Shown here piece by piece: positions 22,201 through 33,352 of a stretch of 64,000 nucleotides of DNA. A model generated the notes under the pieces. The model did not search any database. It saw nothing but the letters and a program-made list of their open reading frames with translations, and had not been told where the DNA came from. The position numbers and the translations under genes are program-made. Origin of the DNA: Dactylonectria macrodidyma (taxonomy: Eukaryota; Ascomycota; Sordariomycetes; Hypocreales; Nectriaceae); assembly GCA_020744425.1 (NCBI GenBank), contig JAGMUV010000052.1:1-64000 (forward strand), in the 5' to 3' direction. Numbering within the stretch: position 1 is the stretch's first letter; every line of letters starts with the position of its first letter.

Positions 22201-25200
22201 TCCACCTGCGATAATGGCCTCTCGGTGAATATTCTGTTTGCGATTCTCATCAGATACTGGCGGTTTATATTTGCCTTGGCTTCGTAGTTTGCAGTTGTTG
22301 CACCAAGCCCGACGGCGCTGGTTGTGCTGATACTCGGAAAGAGCTCTGCTGCTATGGCCACTCTCTTCCAGATCGGATCTTCGATTTTTGTGGCGTAGTT
22401 TGTCAAGTAGTATATCAGCGCCATTGTCTTTGTTTGGGTTCCGATGAAGGAGATGTCGTGATTGTGCCGCAGCCCAACCGCCATTGACTTGTTCCATCGG
22501 TTGATCATGGGATGTGAGCGTTGGAGCCGAAGTATACCATCCGCGCCAAATTCGCTTTTCGTAAAGAGCTTCCAAGGCGCATGGAATCGACACGTGGGCT
22601 TCTTTTCTCCCTCCTTGTTGTGGGAGTATTTGACACAAGTTGCAGTGTGGACATGCATCTGGACCCTGCCCGCGCAAAAGTGGGCTTCATCGTCAAACTG
22701 TTCAGAGAAGCGCCCCGTATCGATCATCAAGTGAGATATGTTGTCGTAAACTACCCTAGTCTCGCTCTCCTCACTAAAGGCAGCGGTTTCGTCCAGGTCC
22801 TCGATAATAGTTTAGCTTCCGACCTACGTTGGCCTTTGGTTATGGATATATGGGTGCACATACCTCGGTAAAGACAGAATCGACATATTTCAGGATTCCT
22901 TCCCGTTCCATCGCCGCACTCTCATCATCCTCCCCGTTTCCATGAGCACCGATGAACTCCCCGAGCTCCAAGTTCCCTTCGAGCCATAGCAAACCATGGA
23001 CATGAAGAGCACCGCGTTCGTTGGTCTCGACAGCGCCAAAATACTGTCCAATCCGACCAAACACAGATTCCTCCCCAACCTTGACGTAATGCTCAAAGAA
23101 CATCTCTACTTCGCGGTGGAAGAAGATGGCAGAGCTTATGGGGTCAGTTATCGCCAGCTTCACTCTCTCATACCTATCCTGAAGGGCCCGAAGCAGGGTT
23201 GCTTCCGCGCCAGCCTTGTCCTCCTTTCGGTATGCCGCCAGACGTAGTTTTACCGGGTTCGTAATGTCATTAGGGTTCAGCGTAAACCAAATCGCCGGTA
23301 TACCGTATCTGATGATGAGCGCTTTAATCTTTCTGCGCATGGCTAGCCGCGACTCCTGCGACATGGCCTGTTTGTAGCCAAAGTATGAAATGTATCGCAG
23401 GAGCTTTTTGATATCTTCATCTCGGGTGCTCCCGCCAGCCTCTAACTCCTTTTGCACTTCCGCCAGTCTCTCTAGTGTTAACGACTGAATGATCCTCTCC
23501 ACCTCAGGAAAATCGTTCCGTCGCACGCTCACCATACTTACTCCTCTATTCCTAGACCGAACCTCTATGTTGAAGACTAGGAATGAAAATGCCGGATGAT
23601 TGGCAAAGCGACCACCATGTCGTTGCAGCACTTTCTGCATCCATGCGTGAAGTCCGAGGTTACGTGTTGGCGGAGTCGCATCCTCTCCACCCTCCCCACC
23701 CTCTCCAATACTGTCTCTATCACGGACATGACCTGTGAGCTGGACACTGTTCTGCCACAGGTCCGATTCCATCTCTTCCTTACACCGTGGCCCACCGAAA
23801 CCGAACGGGAATAGTGTCGGAAATGCTTTTGCAAGATGCCAGAGATCATTGACATCTGCAAACTCATTGCCTCTTGAAATGTGAATGTATGGCTGAAGGT
23901 GCGAACCCTGCGCGCTCCCAGCCGGCGGGTTGGGCGGCTGTGCCTGCGCATTTGTCTGTCCACCTCTGATTGTATCAATGGCAAATTGCAGCTTATCGGC
24001 ATCGGTCGCTCGCGGTGCTGTATCCAGTGGAAACATACCAGATGCAAGAATCTCATCAAGAAAGCTTCCCATGCCCTCATACTCGAGCTCCTCCCTAGTG
24101 CGCTCGTCGTAGAGCTGCTGATCCTCGTCGTAACTTACCTCATTCTCATCATACGCTCTGCCCAGCCCGTCCACAATCTGTTCGAGTGACTGGGGCTCGA
24201 TGTCATCCATTCCACGTTCTGCTGGGGGCACAATATGCGCTGTTCGCGTTTTTTCCCATGCCGATGGTTCATCTCTCTCTATCCTGTCATAGATCTTGCT
24301 CGGAACCCCGTGCGCCGGCTCTCCCCAACTATCCAACTCGGCTTTGTCGATTTGGATGTGCCGATAGTGGGGGTTAAATTCTTTTAGCCAAAGCAGCGCC
24401 CGTTCCACAGCCCCTCGCCGGACTGAGAGCAACTTGGATAGATCGCTGGGGGCTGGTCTCTGCGGCCCATGCCAGGATATATGGATGTCCTCCAAAGATT
24501 GTAGAAGCGGATGTGGTAGTACTGTGGTAACCAAGTCTTGAACACTGTTTGGAAACACAGTTATATGGCCCTTTACATGGCGTGCATATGCCGTACTCTG
24601 TTTGGTGCTTTTTGTGACTTTGATTCTTGCAATGAAGCCGAAATGGGTGTTGAGTGCAATCAGCTTCTCCTCAATCAATGTCAAGTCTCTGAGAGCATCC
24701 GGGTACATGTGCTCGCAACCAAGTGCTTGATGCAAGTTCCCGCCCCGCGCCATATTGCATTCGCGGATCTTCATTGCACAGTTTTCGCAGCTCCGTATAG
24801 CCTTGCCAACAGGGAAGCAATCTGGACATGAATATGTGCGGCAGCTCTTCATCGCTGCGCTATTTGTCCACTCTTCCCAGCTAAGCTCTTTTATCTCCAT
24901 GGTGCTGATCTTCTGATAGCATATCATGCATGTGTGTATGGGTAGGGTGTCGATGTTGTGAAATGCTTGATAAAAATCCATGACTGTGGATATGTTCCTC
25001 TCACGGGGGACCGACTTACGCCAATCCTTTGTGTAGGATATTCTCTCCTTCTCTGTAAATTCATCTTCCAGATGCTCAATGACCCTCTCTAATGCCTGGG
25101 TTTGCTCTTCAAGGTTGCTGTTCTCAACCCGTCTTCGATTTTGCCTTTGGTTTTGTTCTTGTCCGTGTTGATCAGCCTTACGCTTGGCGCCAAGTTCTTG

Positions 25201-26086
25201 TTGGCCATCTTGAAACCTCAGTCTTGCCATACATCCACGTCGATCCAGTTTATCCTCTGCAGGTTTTAGTTGCTGTGCTTGTTGCGATCTCATTTTCTGA
25301 CGTCGTGGAGCATTAGATGGCAACTGGAAACCGGCTGGAGGGGTCCCAACGGCAACCAGTGGTCTTTGCTGTTGGGTTTGTCTCCTTTGCCTCCAGTTTC
25401 TTTCCCGGGCATCCTTCCGTCTTGATGCACGAGAAGTTCGCGGTTTGCCTCTTGATCTTGGGGACGATTGTATTTGTGTCGTACTCCTTGGCGGCGGTCG
25501 ACTCATCCAGCTTTCAGGTACCTGTACTTGAGTATTGATGGTGTCGGCTTGGTATGCACTTGGCTGGTGTTCCCGCACCCGATTTCCTTCTCGAACATCT
25601 CTCTGCCTTGGTACACGAGAACCTCGCGGTCTACCTCTTTTTCTTGGAGGCACTTGTATCGGCGTCGTGCTCCCTGGTGGTGGCCGACTCATCCAGTTTC
25701 CTGCCGCCTGTGTTTGCGCATTGGCATTGTCGATTTGACTTGCACTTGATTCGTATCTTTGGTGATTACCTGCTTTGCTTGGTTGGCCAGTTGATTGTGA
25801 TCCCTCTAGTGCCGGGTCTATAGGTACGGTTTCTGGAATATCACCAAGTGTACTCGGTTCCACAGTAGGGTGTGACCTCTTTAATGCCGGGCCCACAGCC
25901 TGGACATCCGGAACACGATCGGGTGTGCTTGGTTGGACAGTAGAATGCGATTCTCTTGGTGTTGCGTTTGTATTCCAGTTTGTCGCACCAAAAATATCAT
26001 TGTATGTCTTCAGCCCGAGACTGCTGACTGCTACTAGGCGTTCGACTACGCAACCTTTCAAGTAGAGCAGATAATGACGAATCCAT
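19214..26086 (-). pseudogene. Helitron Rep-helicase transposase, broken by a premature stop
   Basis: Exons by splice phase are 22864-26061 and upstream, 21703-22799 and 19214-21641; the introns are 64 nt (GTATGT...GAG) and 61 nt (GTAAGC...TAG). In order the protein has AT-hook-like and Pro-rich repeats, a Cys-rich segment (CPDCFPVG, CENCAMK), the Helitron N-terminal region, the Rep HUH motif (ALHVHGLLW), the Y2 motif (YYLTNYATK, in exon 2), and a Pif1-type helicase with Walker A GGEGGTGKS, Walker B LLIIDEASLLG, GDFHQFRPV and the C-terminal YVQLSRCKSLDGI. An in-frame TAA at 22154-22152 interrupts exon 2 (FSST-stop-QWSYVNM) where the sequence otherwise reads straight through. At the 5' end an ATG at 26086 opens a plausible N-terminus one base out of frame. 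Apart from these two lesions the gene is well preserved, so the element died recently or depends on another copy. Confidence 0.85.
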
Positions 26087-26425
26087 TACAAGATAGTGTA
26101 TGTAGTGTATTCTTAGGGTGCGTAATCATGTGTATTAAGCCAAATAGTATTATGAATATGAATGATAAAGGTTGATGCCATTCACAATGCTGTTTTGTGA
26201 TCGGTACATTCTGGGGCAGAGATCGATTCTCCCACACCAACCTGTCCTACTCTGCTCTTGATCCGATTCTATCCCGATACTCCCACGTCATCTTTATCTC
26301 TATTATACCTATCAAACTATATGACAATATCGTCTATCGTCATTATCTTAACCCCCTACCAATAAAAGATAGCTCTATCCCACCATGGTCTTCCTTACTC
26401 TTCCAATTTCATCCCAATATCCGAC

Positions 26426-26740
26426 TTGATTATTCATCCCGTCATCTACTCGGAGCATCATCACGCCGGTATACCAATAGAGCATCATATTCCTCCACCC
26501 TCTTACTTTCGTGATGATTAACTTCTGTGCTTGATTATTCATCCCATCATCCCCCCGGAGCATCATCACACCGGTATACCAGTAGAGCATCATACTCCTA
26601 CACCCTCTTATTCTTCTAACATTAATAACATCGGGCTTGATTATTTATCCCATTATCTAGTCGGAATGCCATTACACCGGTATACCAATACGGTATCATA
26701 CTCCTCCACCCTCTTATTCATATGGTCGCTGCAGTATTGA
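26426..26740. repeat. Minisatellite, three units of about 105 bp
   Basis: Units start at 26426, 26531 and 26637 with TTGATTATT(C/T)ATCCC. Each contains CCGGTATACCA followed by a CATCATA and CACCCTCTTA block. A decayed partial unit may precede them at about 26330-26425. It lies between the start of the Helitron gene and the divergent 487-aa gene. Confidence 0.85.
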
Positions 26741-26914
26741 TATACCAATAGATCAAAATATCCCTTCACCCTCTTTCGTTGTAATGGTAACATCGATGGG
26801 CACTTATGTGATTGATATAATACACACCACGTTATTTCATCTACCTATCAAATACTGCTCAGCTCTCATACTTTCTTTTTTTCTTCCTTTTTTCATGCAT
26901 TAATTTCTTAGTCA

Positions 26915-27200
26915 ATCCTTTGTAATCATAGAAGAAGCAATTCTGTTCAACAGCTACGTTGATTGGTCAATTCCGCTGTGCAAGTATCCACTTGACAGGC
27001 ATCAAGGTTCTTACCTCAAGACGCTTTACTGCGATCGGCGACATGTGTGCTGACGTTTTGGCCAATCCTTTGTACTCATGGAAAAAGCAGATCTGTTCAC
27101 CATTGATCTTAATTGATCAATTCAATTGTGCGAGTATCCACATCGGCAGGGATCGTAGCTCTTGGCTGAAAATGTTGGATGGAGATCGGCGATGCCACAT
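26915..27200. repeat. Imperfect direct repeat, two copies of about 145 bp
   Basis: The sequence TCAATCCTTTGTAATCAT (from 26912) and the following ~140 bp recur from about 27060 as CCAATCCTTTGTACTCAT. Both copies contain GTATCCAC and a GATCGGCGA block at similar positions. Similarity is about 70-75 per cent by eye. Confidence 0.65.
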
Positions 27201-27358
27201 CCTCTCTGCGCAATGAAATACAGTATCTTTACCAAGTGGTATCAATCTTCGCATTGTATATAGGTACTATATCCTTTAATCGATTATAAATATCAGATGT
27301 GTTTCTTCTTTGTTCTGTACATTTGCATGCCAATCTTACAGGCTTATCTTCCAATTAC

Positions 27359-27359
27359 T

Positions 27360-27395
<36 letters not shown>

Positions 27396-27435
27396 AGTCG
27401 TAATCTTAACTGCTCTCCCATTTTTTTTTTTTTTC
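27359..27435 (+). promoter_or_regulatory. CT-repeat and poly-T tract, likely core promoter of the 487-aa gene
   Basis: A (CT)n run at about 27360-27391 and a T-run at about 27420-27434 lie 25-100 bp upstream of the ATG at 27461. Pyrimidine tracts just upstream of transcription starts are common in filamentous fungi. The role is inferred from position only. Confidence 0.5.
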
Positions 27436-27460
27436 GAAACATTTGCTAGTTCAATATATC

Positions 27461-28993
27461 ATGTCTTCATCTACTTCTACCTCAAATTCTACCTCAACTT
27501 CCACTCTTAGCGGCCATCCCCCTCCGCGCATGCCTCATGACTCTCAGAAAAACCTTGGTAGTGATATGACCATGTCCTTTTTTGGTCAGCTGGATACCCC
27601 AACGCGGTTTCCTACATCAGATGAACAACTCATAAAGAGCCTTAATGTTGAAGCTCTTGGCAGGGTTTTCCTTCCACCCCCTCCCTATATGACACTGCCT
27701 GAATATTCTGTGCTGCGTCCTGAAGGGTATCGATCCCCTGATCCACTGCCGATTTACTTTAGTCTCAACCTCTCTGTCTATAACCAGCAGATTGTTGAAT
27801 CGGAGTGGGAGAATCAGTGGTTCCATTTCACTGGCAAAGTACACCCCTACGCACTGGAGTGGGTGCTACGGGAGCCTGATGTTTTCAGCGATGAAGATGG
27901 TGACGGCGAAGTGTACAAGGTTCCAGTTGTTCTCATACGCGACTTTGGATACCAAGCGTAAGCAGACTTATCAATTTCCCTTAGCTCGAGTTCCACTATC
28001 GCGCTTGCCACTAATGTAACTATCAGCATTGACCCACGAACTCTTTGCAATGGTGAGGGATTTCCACTTATCCAACCGATTGTTTCTTTGACGGGGCAGG
28101 TTCTCGGGACAGGTCAAACCCACTTGATCAAGGACTCTGTCCCGCAGTTGGATGATGCGCAGCTGAGATGCTGTGCATTTATCCAGTGCTGTACCTACAT
28201 CACGCCGGGCCAGCCATCAAAGAGCCCTTTCAAAGGTTTCCACCCCTTTCAAGTTTTTAGTCTCTTTCCTATTCGCGCTTTACCATTCTCTCTCCTCTGC
28301 AAGAAGATGGCAGATAGGAAAGATACACAGTTTGTTCCAGGTGTTCCCTTCAACTGCGTCGGCAAGATAGTTGGTCTGCTTGACCATCGTCTTATGGTGG
28401 CTGCCCCCCTGGCTGATGAGAAGGACTATGTTTTCATTGTCGTTCCCGACTCTTGGACGTTTCCGGACAAGAGCACGCCACCTGTACCTGCTTCTAACAC
28501 AGTCTCCCCCTCTAAAACCGAACCTGGCCCATCCCAAGCTGGCGGCTTCGCAGCAATGAGGTCTATGTTCAAGTCTCCCTCAAAGAAAGGTTCACAGGCG
28601 CAACAGTCACAGCCACAATCATCAAAATCGTCGCAGAGAAGTCCATCCCAACCGCCCGCTACTCCATCTCAGAACAAAAGGCCCGCAATCTCCGCATCTC
28701 AATCATCCCCGTCCAGTTCAAACAATCCCGCCCCCAAGAGACTCAGGAGGTCTAAGGTGACTACCGCAACATCTCCAGTCATTGCAGGGTCGCCGGTCTC
28801 CCCTTTAACATCCGTAGACTCTGATGAAAACGATAACCATGAAGAAGGTGAAGCGAAGGAAAACGAAGACTCTCGATCACCTAACATATCTGCTACACTC
28901 CGATCCTCCGTTCGTCCTAATATGAGGTCATCAACTACCGAGCCAGCTGGCAGGAACAAGAGACATCCGACAAAGAGACTTCAAGTAGTCTAG
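27461..28993 (+). CDS. Hypothetical protein, 487 aa, two exons (27461-27957, 28027-28993)
   Basis: A 69-nt intron (donor GTAAGC, branch CTAAT, acceptor ATCAG) joins the two parts in phase, giving 488 codons including the stop. The N-terminus is a Ser/Thr tract. The middle (about residues 50-300) is compact and hydrophobic, with LPPPPYMTLPEYSVL, CCAFIQCCTYITPG and a beta-rich stretch (GKIVGLLDHRLMV). The C-terminal ~180 residues are disordered, Ser/Pro-rich and end in basic clusters (KRLRRSK). That layout, an ordered core plus a basic tail, would suit a nucleic-acid-binding protein; an OB-type fold is a guess. It diverges from the Helitron gene and lies between two Helitron-type loci, so it may be an accessory Helitron gene or a captured or host gene. 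I do not recognise the family. Confidence 0.65.
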
Positions 28994-29218
28994 TATAACT
29001 AGTGATAGTGTGTGGTATTTTTTTTTTTGGGCTTTTGTATTGGGTTTGGAAAACTTACAGATTGATATATGGGGGAAGTAAGAGTGTGGTTTCAACACTA
29101 GTGCGAGTGATAAAGTCCAATGATCTCAACACCAGGACATCTTGGCATGGCAGCTTCTCACACTCAAATTGACAATTTTCCCTCTTTGGCATTGCGACTG
29201 ATTGATCTCTGCTAGTCT

Positions 29219-29622
29219 CAGTCCCCTGATCCCTGTCTCAATTATTGACCCTCACCCTATTGACTAGGTCTCTTGGTTCCGCATTAAACTCTTCAAATCG
29301 TGCCACTCAAATTGGCGCCTGCTCCGCAAAGCCTTCCGCATACGTCTTATTGGCTACGCAAAACGAAGGTAACACACACACACGCCCTATTGGCCAAGTC
29401 TCTTCATCCACCCACCCAGAGCCGGCCACTTAAAACCGCGCCCTCTTCTCAACACGTGCAGCAACCCACTAGTAAAACAGCCACACAGGCTCTTGTTGCA
29501 AGCTTCGTGCCGAAAGGCTACTCAGCGCAAGGGAGCCGCCAACTTGCCAATCACGCCCAGCTTCCAACTTCCAACGTCCCCCGGCGGACGTGCGCCTTCC
29601 CCTGTGCCTTGAGGAACGAAAG
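29219..29622. repeat. Helitron 3'-flank repeat, copy B
   Basis: This matches 18450-18835 collinearly, ending in CCTTGAGGAACGAA at 29607-29620. The final 14 bases occur inverted at 34408-34421, so the second helicase locus is bracketed by a 14-bp inverted repeat. One copy-B ATTGG box is mutated to ATTGA near 29261. Confidence 0.85.
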
Positions 29623-29684
29623 GTTTTTATGCCCCGCCCGCCCGCCTCACCTCAAAAAACTCTCCAGCATCTTTGAAAAGCCGC

Positions 29685-29812
29685 CGTGATTGGCTACTGA
29701 TTGGTCGTTAGTGCCTTTTTATTGGTCGTTGCTGCCATTTTATTGGTCCCTGCTGTCATTTTATTGGCCCTTTTTTTTTTTTTTTTTTATAACTCTCGCT
29801 TCCCATTGGCCC
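29685..29812 (+). promoter_or_regulatory. ATTGG (CCAAT-box) array and poly-T run
   Basis: Six ATTGG pentamers occur within about 125 bp; four of them lie in imperfect ~23-bp tandem units ending in a TTTTATTGGTC(G/C) motif, followed by a run of about 18 T. CCAAT boxes bind the fungal HAP complex. Here they lie just 3' of a minus-strand helicase gene, so which transcript they would drive, if any, is unknown. Confidence 0.55.
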
Positions 29813-29903
29813 AGTAAGCGCGTTCCAAGCCGCCCGCGCTTCCTCATCCCCCTCTTATCTCGTCACCACACTGCAGCCGCCTGGACTCTTCAGAATCCTC
29901 ATC

Positions 29904-32796
29904 TCACCAGCGCAACGCCCCCTGAACGGTCCTGTCGCTCAGTTCCTCCAGTCTCGCCTGCGCCGCAGTCATTTCTTCGGGGACCCTGTTGCCCACCAGG
30001 TCTCTCTCCCGCACCTTGGACACCAGCATGATGCCGTCTAGCGTCCGGCAACGCGACAACTGCACGTACAAGCTGTACGGGTCGCACTGCGAGGGGACGA
30101 CGCATCCATTGACATTTGTCGTCCTCGTCCCTCGCAACTCCAGCGCTATGCACTCGAAGGTTCTGCTCTGCACCTTGTAGTCTGTACACGCGAAAGCCGC
30201 CGCACAGGGCAAACCTTTCCGACTGACATCGTTCTGTTGCCACGGCCGTTTCCGCTGGCATTGTATCTTGATGCTCATGGGCGCCAACAGGATCGTGCCC
30301 TGCGGCATCCCGACGAAGTGGAAGTCTTTTGTTGTTTCCGACTCCAGAATTATCCCCGCCGGCGGCCCGAAGTGGACCGTCATGTCGGCCGAGATTCGAT
30401 GGCCCGGGTACGCCTTGTCGAGGATGACCTCCAGCCCCGTGTAAGTGGCGCCGTTGACCAGTTTTAGCCCCTGATGGGTATTGTGGTTCACGACGACCGG
30501 CATTCCCGGCACGAACATGAAGACGGCCGGCACCGGTATCGCGCTATCGTCGCCCTGGTTCAGCATCATGATGGCTTCTTCCTCCGTCGGCAGACCTTCC
30601 TTCCATTTGTGCTCGGATATGAAGACTCGCATCATCGACCGCTGCTGAATCTGGAACGACAAAGTCGCCTCCATGTTCAGGTTCCACCGATTCCTGTTCA
30701 GCGGCGTCACCACCGTGATACCCGTCTCCCACGGGATCCGTCTGTCCTCCCGGTAGCACCTTGAGTTGAGGAGGTCCAGATCCGTCCGGTCCTGCACGCC
30801 CAATCGGATTCGCTTCAACAGCCTCTGCAGTACCGGATCCCCAGCGGCGCGCACTTGTTCGTCCAGCATGACGACTGTCGTGAATTTCTTCCACAGCGCG
30901 TGCGCTTTGTCATGCTGGTACCGTTGCTCGGCCCTGAACGAGTTGTCTTCGTCCCACGACACGGCCACGCTGGGGAGCAGGATCGACCTCTCTTGGACCG
31001 GGCGGAACTGTCGGAAGTCTCCGCAAAAGAGAATGATGGGGATTCCCCCGAAATCTTGCTTCGATCCGCGGAGCCGGCACAGCTGCTCGTTCACCGCGTA
31101 CAGCGTCCGTGCCCCGAGCATGCTCACCTCATCAATGACTAGCAGGTCCTTGTCCTGCCAGTCCATTCGCGACTGACCGTGGACGAATCTTTCCGCCTGT
31201 TTCGGCAGCCGGACGCCGTCTACCGGTAAGTCTTTCGTCGTGTCCGCGAATGGCCCCTGATCCTTCGAGAACCCGCATGCAGAGTGGATCGTGATGCCAT
31301 TGAGGCGTGCTGCGGCCGTCCCTGATGTCGCCGTGATCAGCAGACGATTCGAAAGGCCCTTCTTAGCGAAAAGCTCGACGAGTGCCTCGATGACTCGCGA
31401 CTTGCCAGTCCCGCCTTCGCCGCCGACGAACTGGCAGAGCTGATCGATGTCGCCGTTCTCCCCACGATTTATCAGGTCGAGCTGGCGACATATTATCAGG
31501 AGAGCGATCGCCTGTCTCTTGTTCAATGTCAATCGTGCTACCAAAGCCTTGCCAGCCTCGAGGAAAGAGGTCGACGGGCCGAACCGGACTTCTACCCTCG
31601 GATCTGCGTCGTCTACCGTCTCTTCCAAGTCTGCCGCCGTCATTTGAATGTCCCCATCCCCGAAACCGGTGAGCACGCTCCGCGCCGCTGCACTGCGATC
31701 AGTTCCATGGGCCGCGGCCATGTTTTGTATGCCCTGGATCATTTTCACCCTCTCTTTGGAGGCACATATCTGCTGTGACTTTATGGCCTTGACCTGATCC
31801 TGCGGCGGTACTGCGGCCCCGGAAAACACCCGCCCCGGCGTGGTTATCCGTCTTTCACTCCGTTCGGGTGTTATGATGGCCTGGAGCTCGGCCGTCGAGG
31901 ATAGCGCGGATTGCTGGAAGCGGCAGAGCTGCTGCGTCATTGCTGTGAGCTCCCGCGATCCCGCCGTGATCTGGTTCGCACCGACCGCGCTTCTGACGAC
32001 ATCGATAAGACGCGTTGCGCTTCCAACGTTATCGGACTGGTACGCCGATGTGGCCTCTTCACCCGCCTGGCCTGCTCCCGCCTCCTCAACATGTGCGCCC
32101 GTGAGGTCCCCGTCGCCGGATGAGGATGCCCATTGCTTAGCGTCCCGTTTTGCGTCTTCGGCGGATCGTCGAAGGAGTTGCACGTTATCGACGAGGCATG
32201 AGATTCTAGGATGCAGCGCCTCTCGTGCCCGCGCCCATATGTCGTTGATGTCGTCTCGTTCTTCGCCCAAGAAGGACTCCCACGGCACAAACAGGGCAAG
32301 GTGCTGCACGGCTGCTCTTCAGTATGAGAGTTAGTCTCTTCAACCCCTTTCGGTCGAGTCGTCCCCGGACATACCTACGACTCGGTGGCTGATGTTGTGC
32401 GGAACCTCCACTGTTGGCCGCATCATGAGACTTCCGTGCTGTCCTTGACCGCAAACCGCCTCGCAGACGTCTTCTGGGCAACGACCTTGCAATTGCTTCC
32501 GCATGCTGCCTCCATGCGGTATCTTCAACCGCAGACTCCTTGGGCAGAATCTGTCGGAACGTTGATGCTGCATTCGCCAGTGAATCGTATGTTGACAAGC
32601 GTCCCAGCCTCTTGCCCCTTGCGCTGGGCTCCTTTTCGGCAGCTACTACCACATCTACGCCGCCTCCGGTCGTCTCATCTCCCTGCCCTCTCTCCCACAC
32701 ACTTACATCATTACCCTCTTGTCCGTTCCCAGCTGACAACGAGCAGGCTCCCACGTGAGCCACGGCTTCATTTGGCTTCGCCGCTGGACTATCCAT
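29904..32796 (-). CDS. Helitron-derived Pif1-like helicase without a Rep domain, 944 aa; exons 29904-32316 and 32375-32796
   Basis: The exons join through a 58-nt intron (donor GTATGT, acceptor GAAG), giving exactly 945 codons. Exon 2 is collinear with the helicase half of the Helitron 1 protein from VQHLALFVPWE to the end. It keeps Walker A GGEGGTGKS, Walker B LLVIDEVSMLG, GDFRQFRPV, DEQVRAAGDP and YVQLSRCRTLDGI, with no stop or frameshift. Exon 1 (about 140 codons from the ATG at 32796) shows no similarity to the Rep half of Helitron 1 and has no HUH or Y2 motif. The splice junction falls at the same point as intron 2 of Helitron 1. Pif1 helicases unwind DNA 5' to 3'. Without Rep this protein cannot transpose itself. 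It is either a decapitated Helitron or a helicase recruited to a new N-terminus. GC content is clearly higher than in Helitron 1. Confidence 0.75.
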
Positions 32797-33352
32797 CCTG
32801 CTACTGCCTTCTCGACATCGATGACTCCAGGCGACCGGTAGATCACAAGGCTTCCGCGCCGGAATCTCTTTAGTTACACGATTTCGCTTCGGGATGATGA
32901 TTATGCTCCTTAATACGACATTGCTTCCTGCAGTATCCAAGCGATCCACTACTAGTCCCCTTAACCACCTACAACCCTGCGCTCTCCTCCGCGTCCCTCC
33001 ATGGAGCCGTTACAGCTGCCGTGATTTTGAGGAGGACGGTCACATCGTTGCCTTTTCGCGCAACACACAGCTGCTGTCAAGATCAGGTAGCTCGGGAGCC
33101 GTTACGTCACTCACCGTCTCAACACGGAGCAGTCCGGTAGCACTGTCACCTCAATCTTTCCCTGCCTCAGCCTCAGCGTCTTCCCTTCGGCGCCTGCCCT
33201 TGATTCAATTGTCGCTTTACCATCAGATTCGCCCAACCGGCCACATCGAAGCCGTCAACCCACCAAAAAAATTCTGGAAAAGGAATAACTAACATAAATC
33301 GTAGTCTGCTGCCATATTCTCATCAGGAAAGTACATAACAATGCAACTTGTC
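32797..33352. other. Spacer between the helicase and MYND genes
   Basis: The minus strand has a protein-like stretch near 33115-33240 (KTLRLRQGKIEVTVLPDCS) followed by a donor-like GTGAGT, and another near 32969-33073. Their reading phases do not match across the apparent intron, so I do not call a gene. They may be remnants of the element's missing 5' part. Confidence 0.35.

Larger units (their letters stand above)
18450..26100 (-). mobile_element. Helitron 1 (rolling-circle DNA transposon), nearly complete
   Basis: The region holds a full-length Rep-helicase gene on the minus strand plus the shared 3' flank. Helitrons transpose by a rolling-circle mechanism using a HUH/Y2 Rep nuclease fused to a Pif1-like helicase. 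I could not fix the ends: no convincing 5'-TC or 3'-CTRR-with-hairpin pair was found, and the 5' border may lie anywhere between 26.1 kb and the divergent gene at 27.4 kb. Confidence 0.6.

Noticed and set aside
26426..26740. Possible CRISPR-like repeat array
   Set aside because: Units are ~105 bp, tandem and imperfect with no repeat-spacer pattern; the genome is eukaryotic.
32969..33240. Possible two-exon small gene on the minus strand
   Set aside because: Both parts look protein-like, but no donor/acceptor pair joins them in phase.
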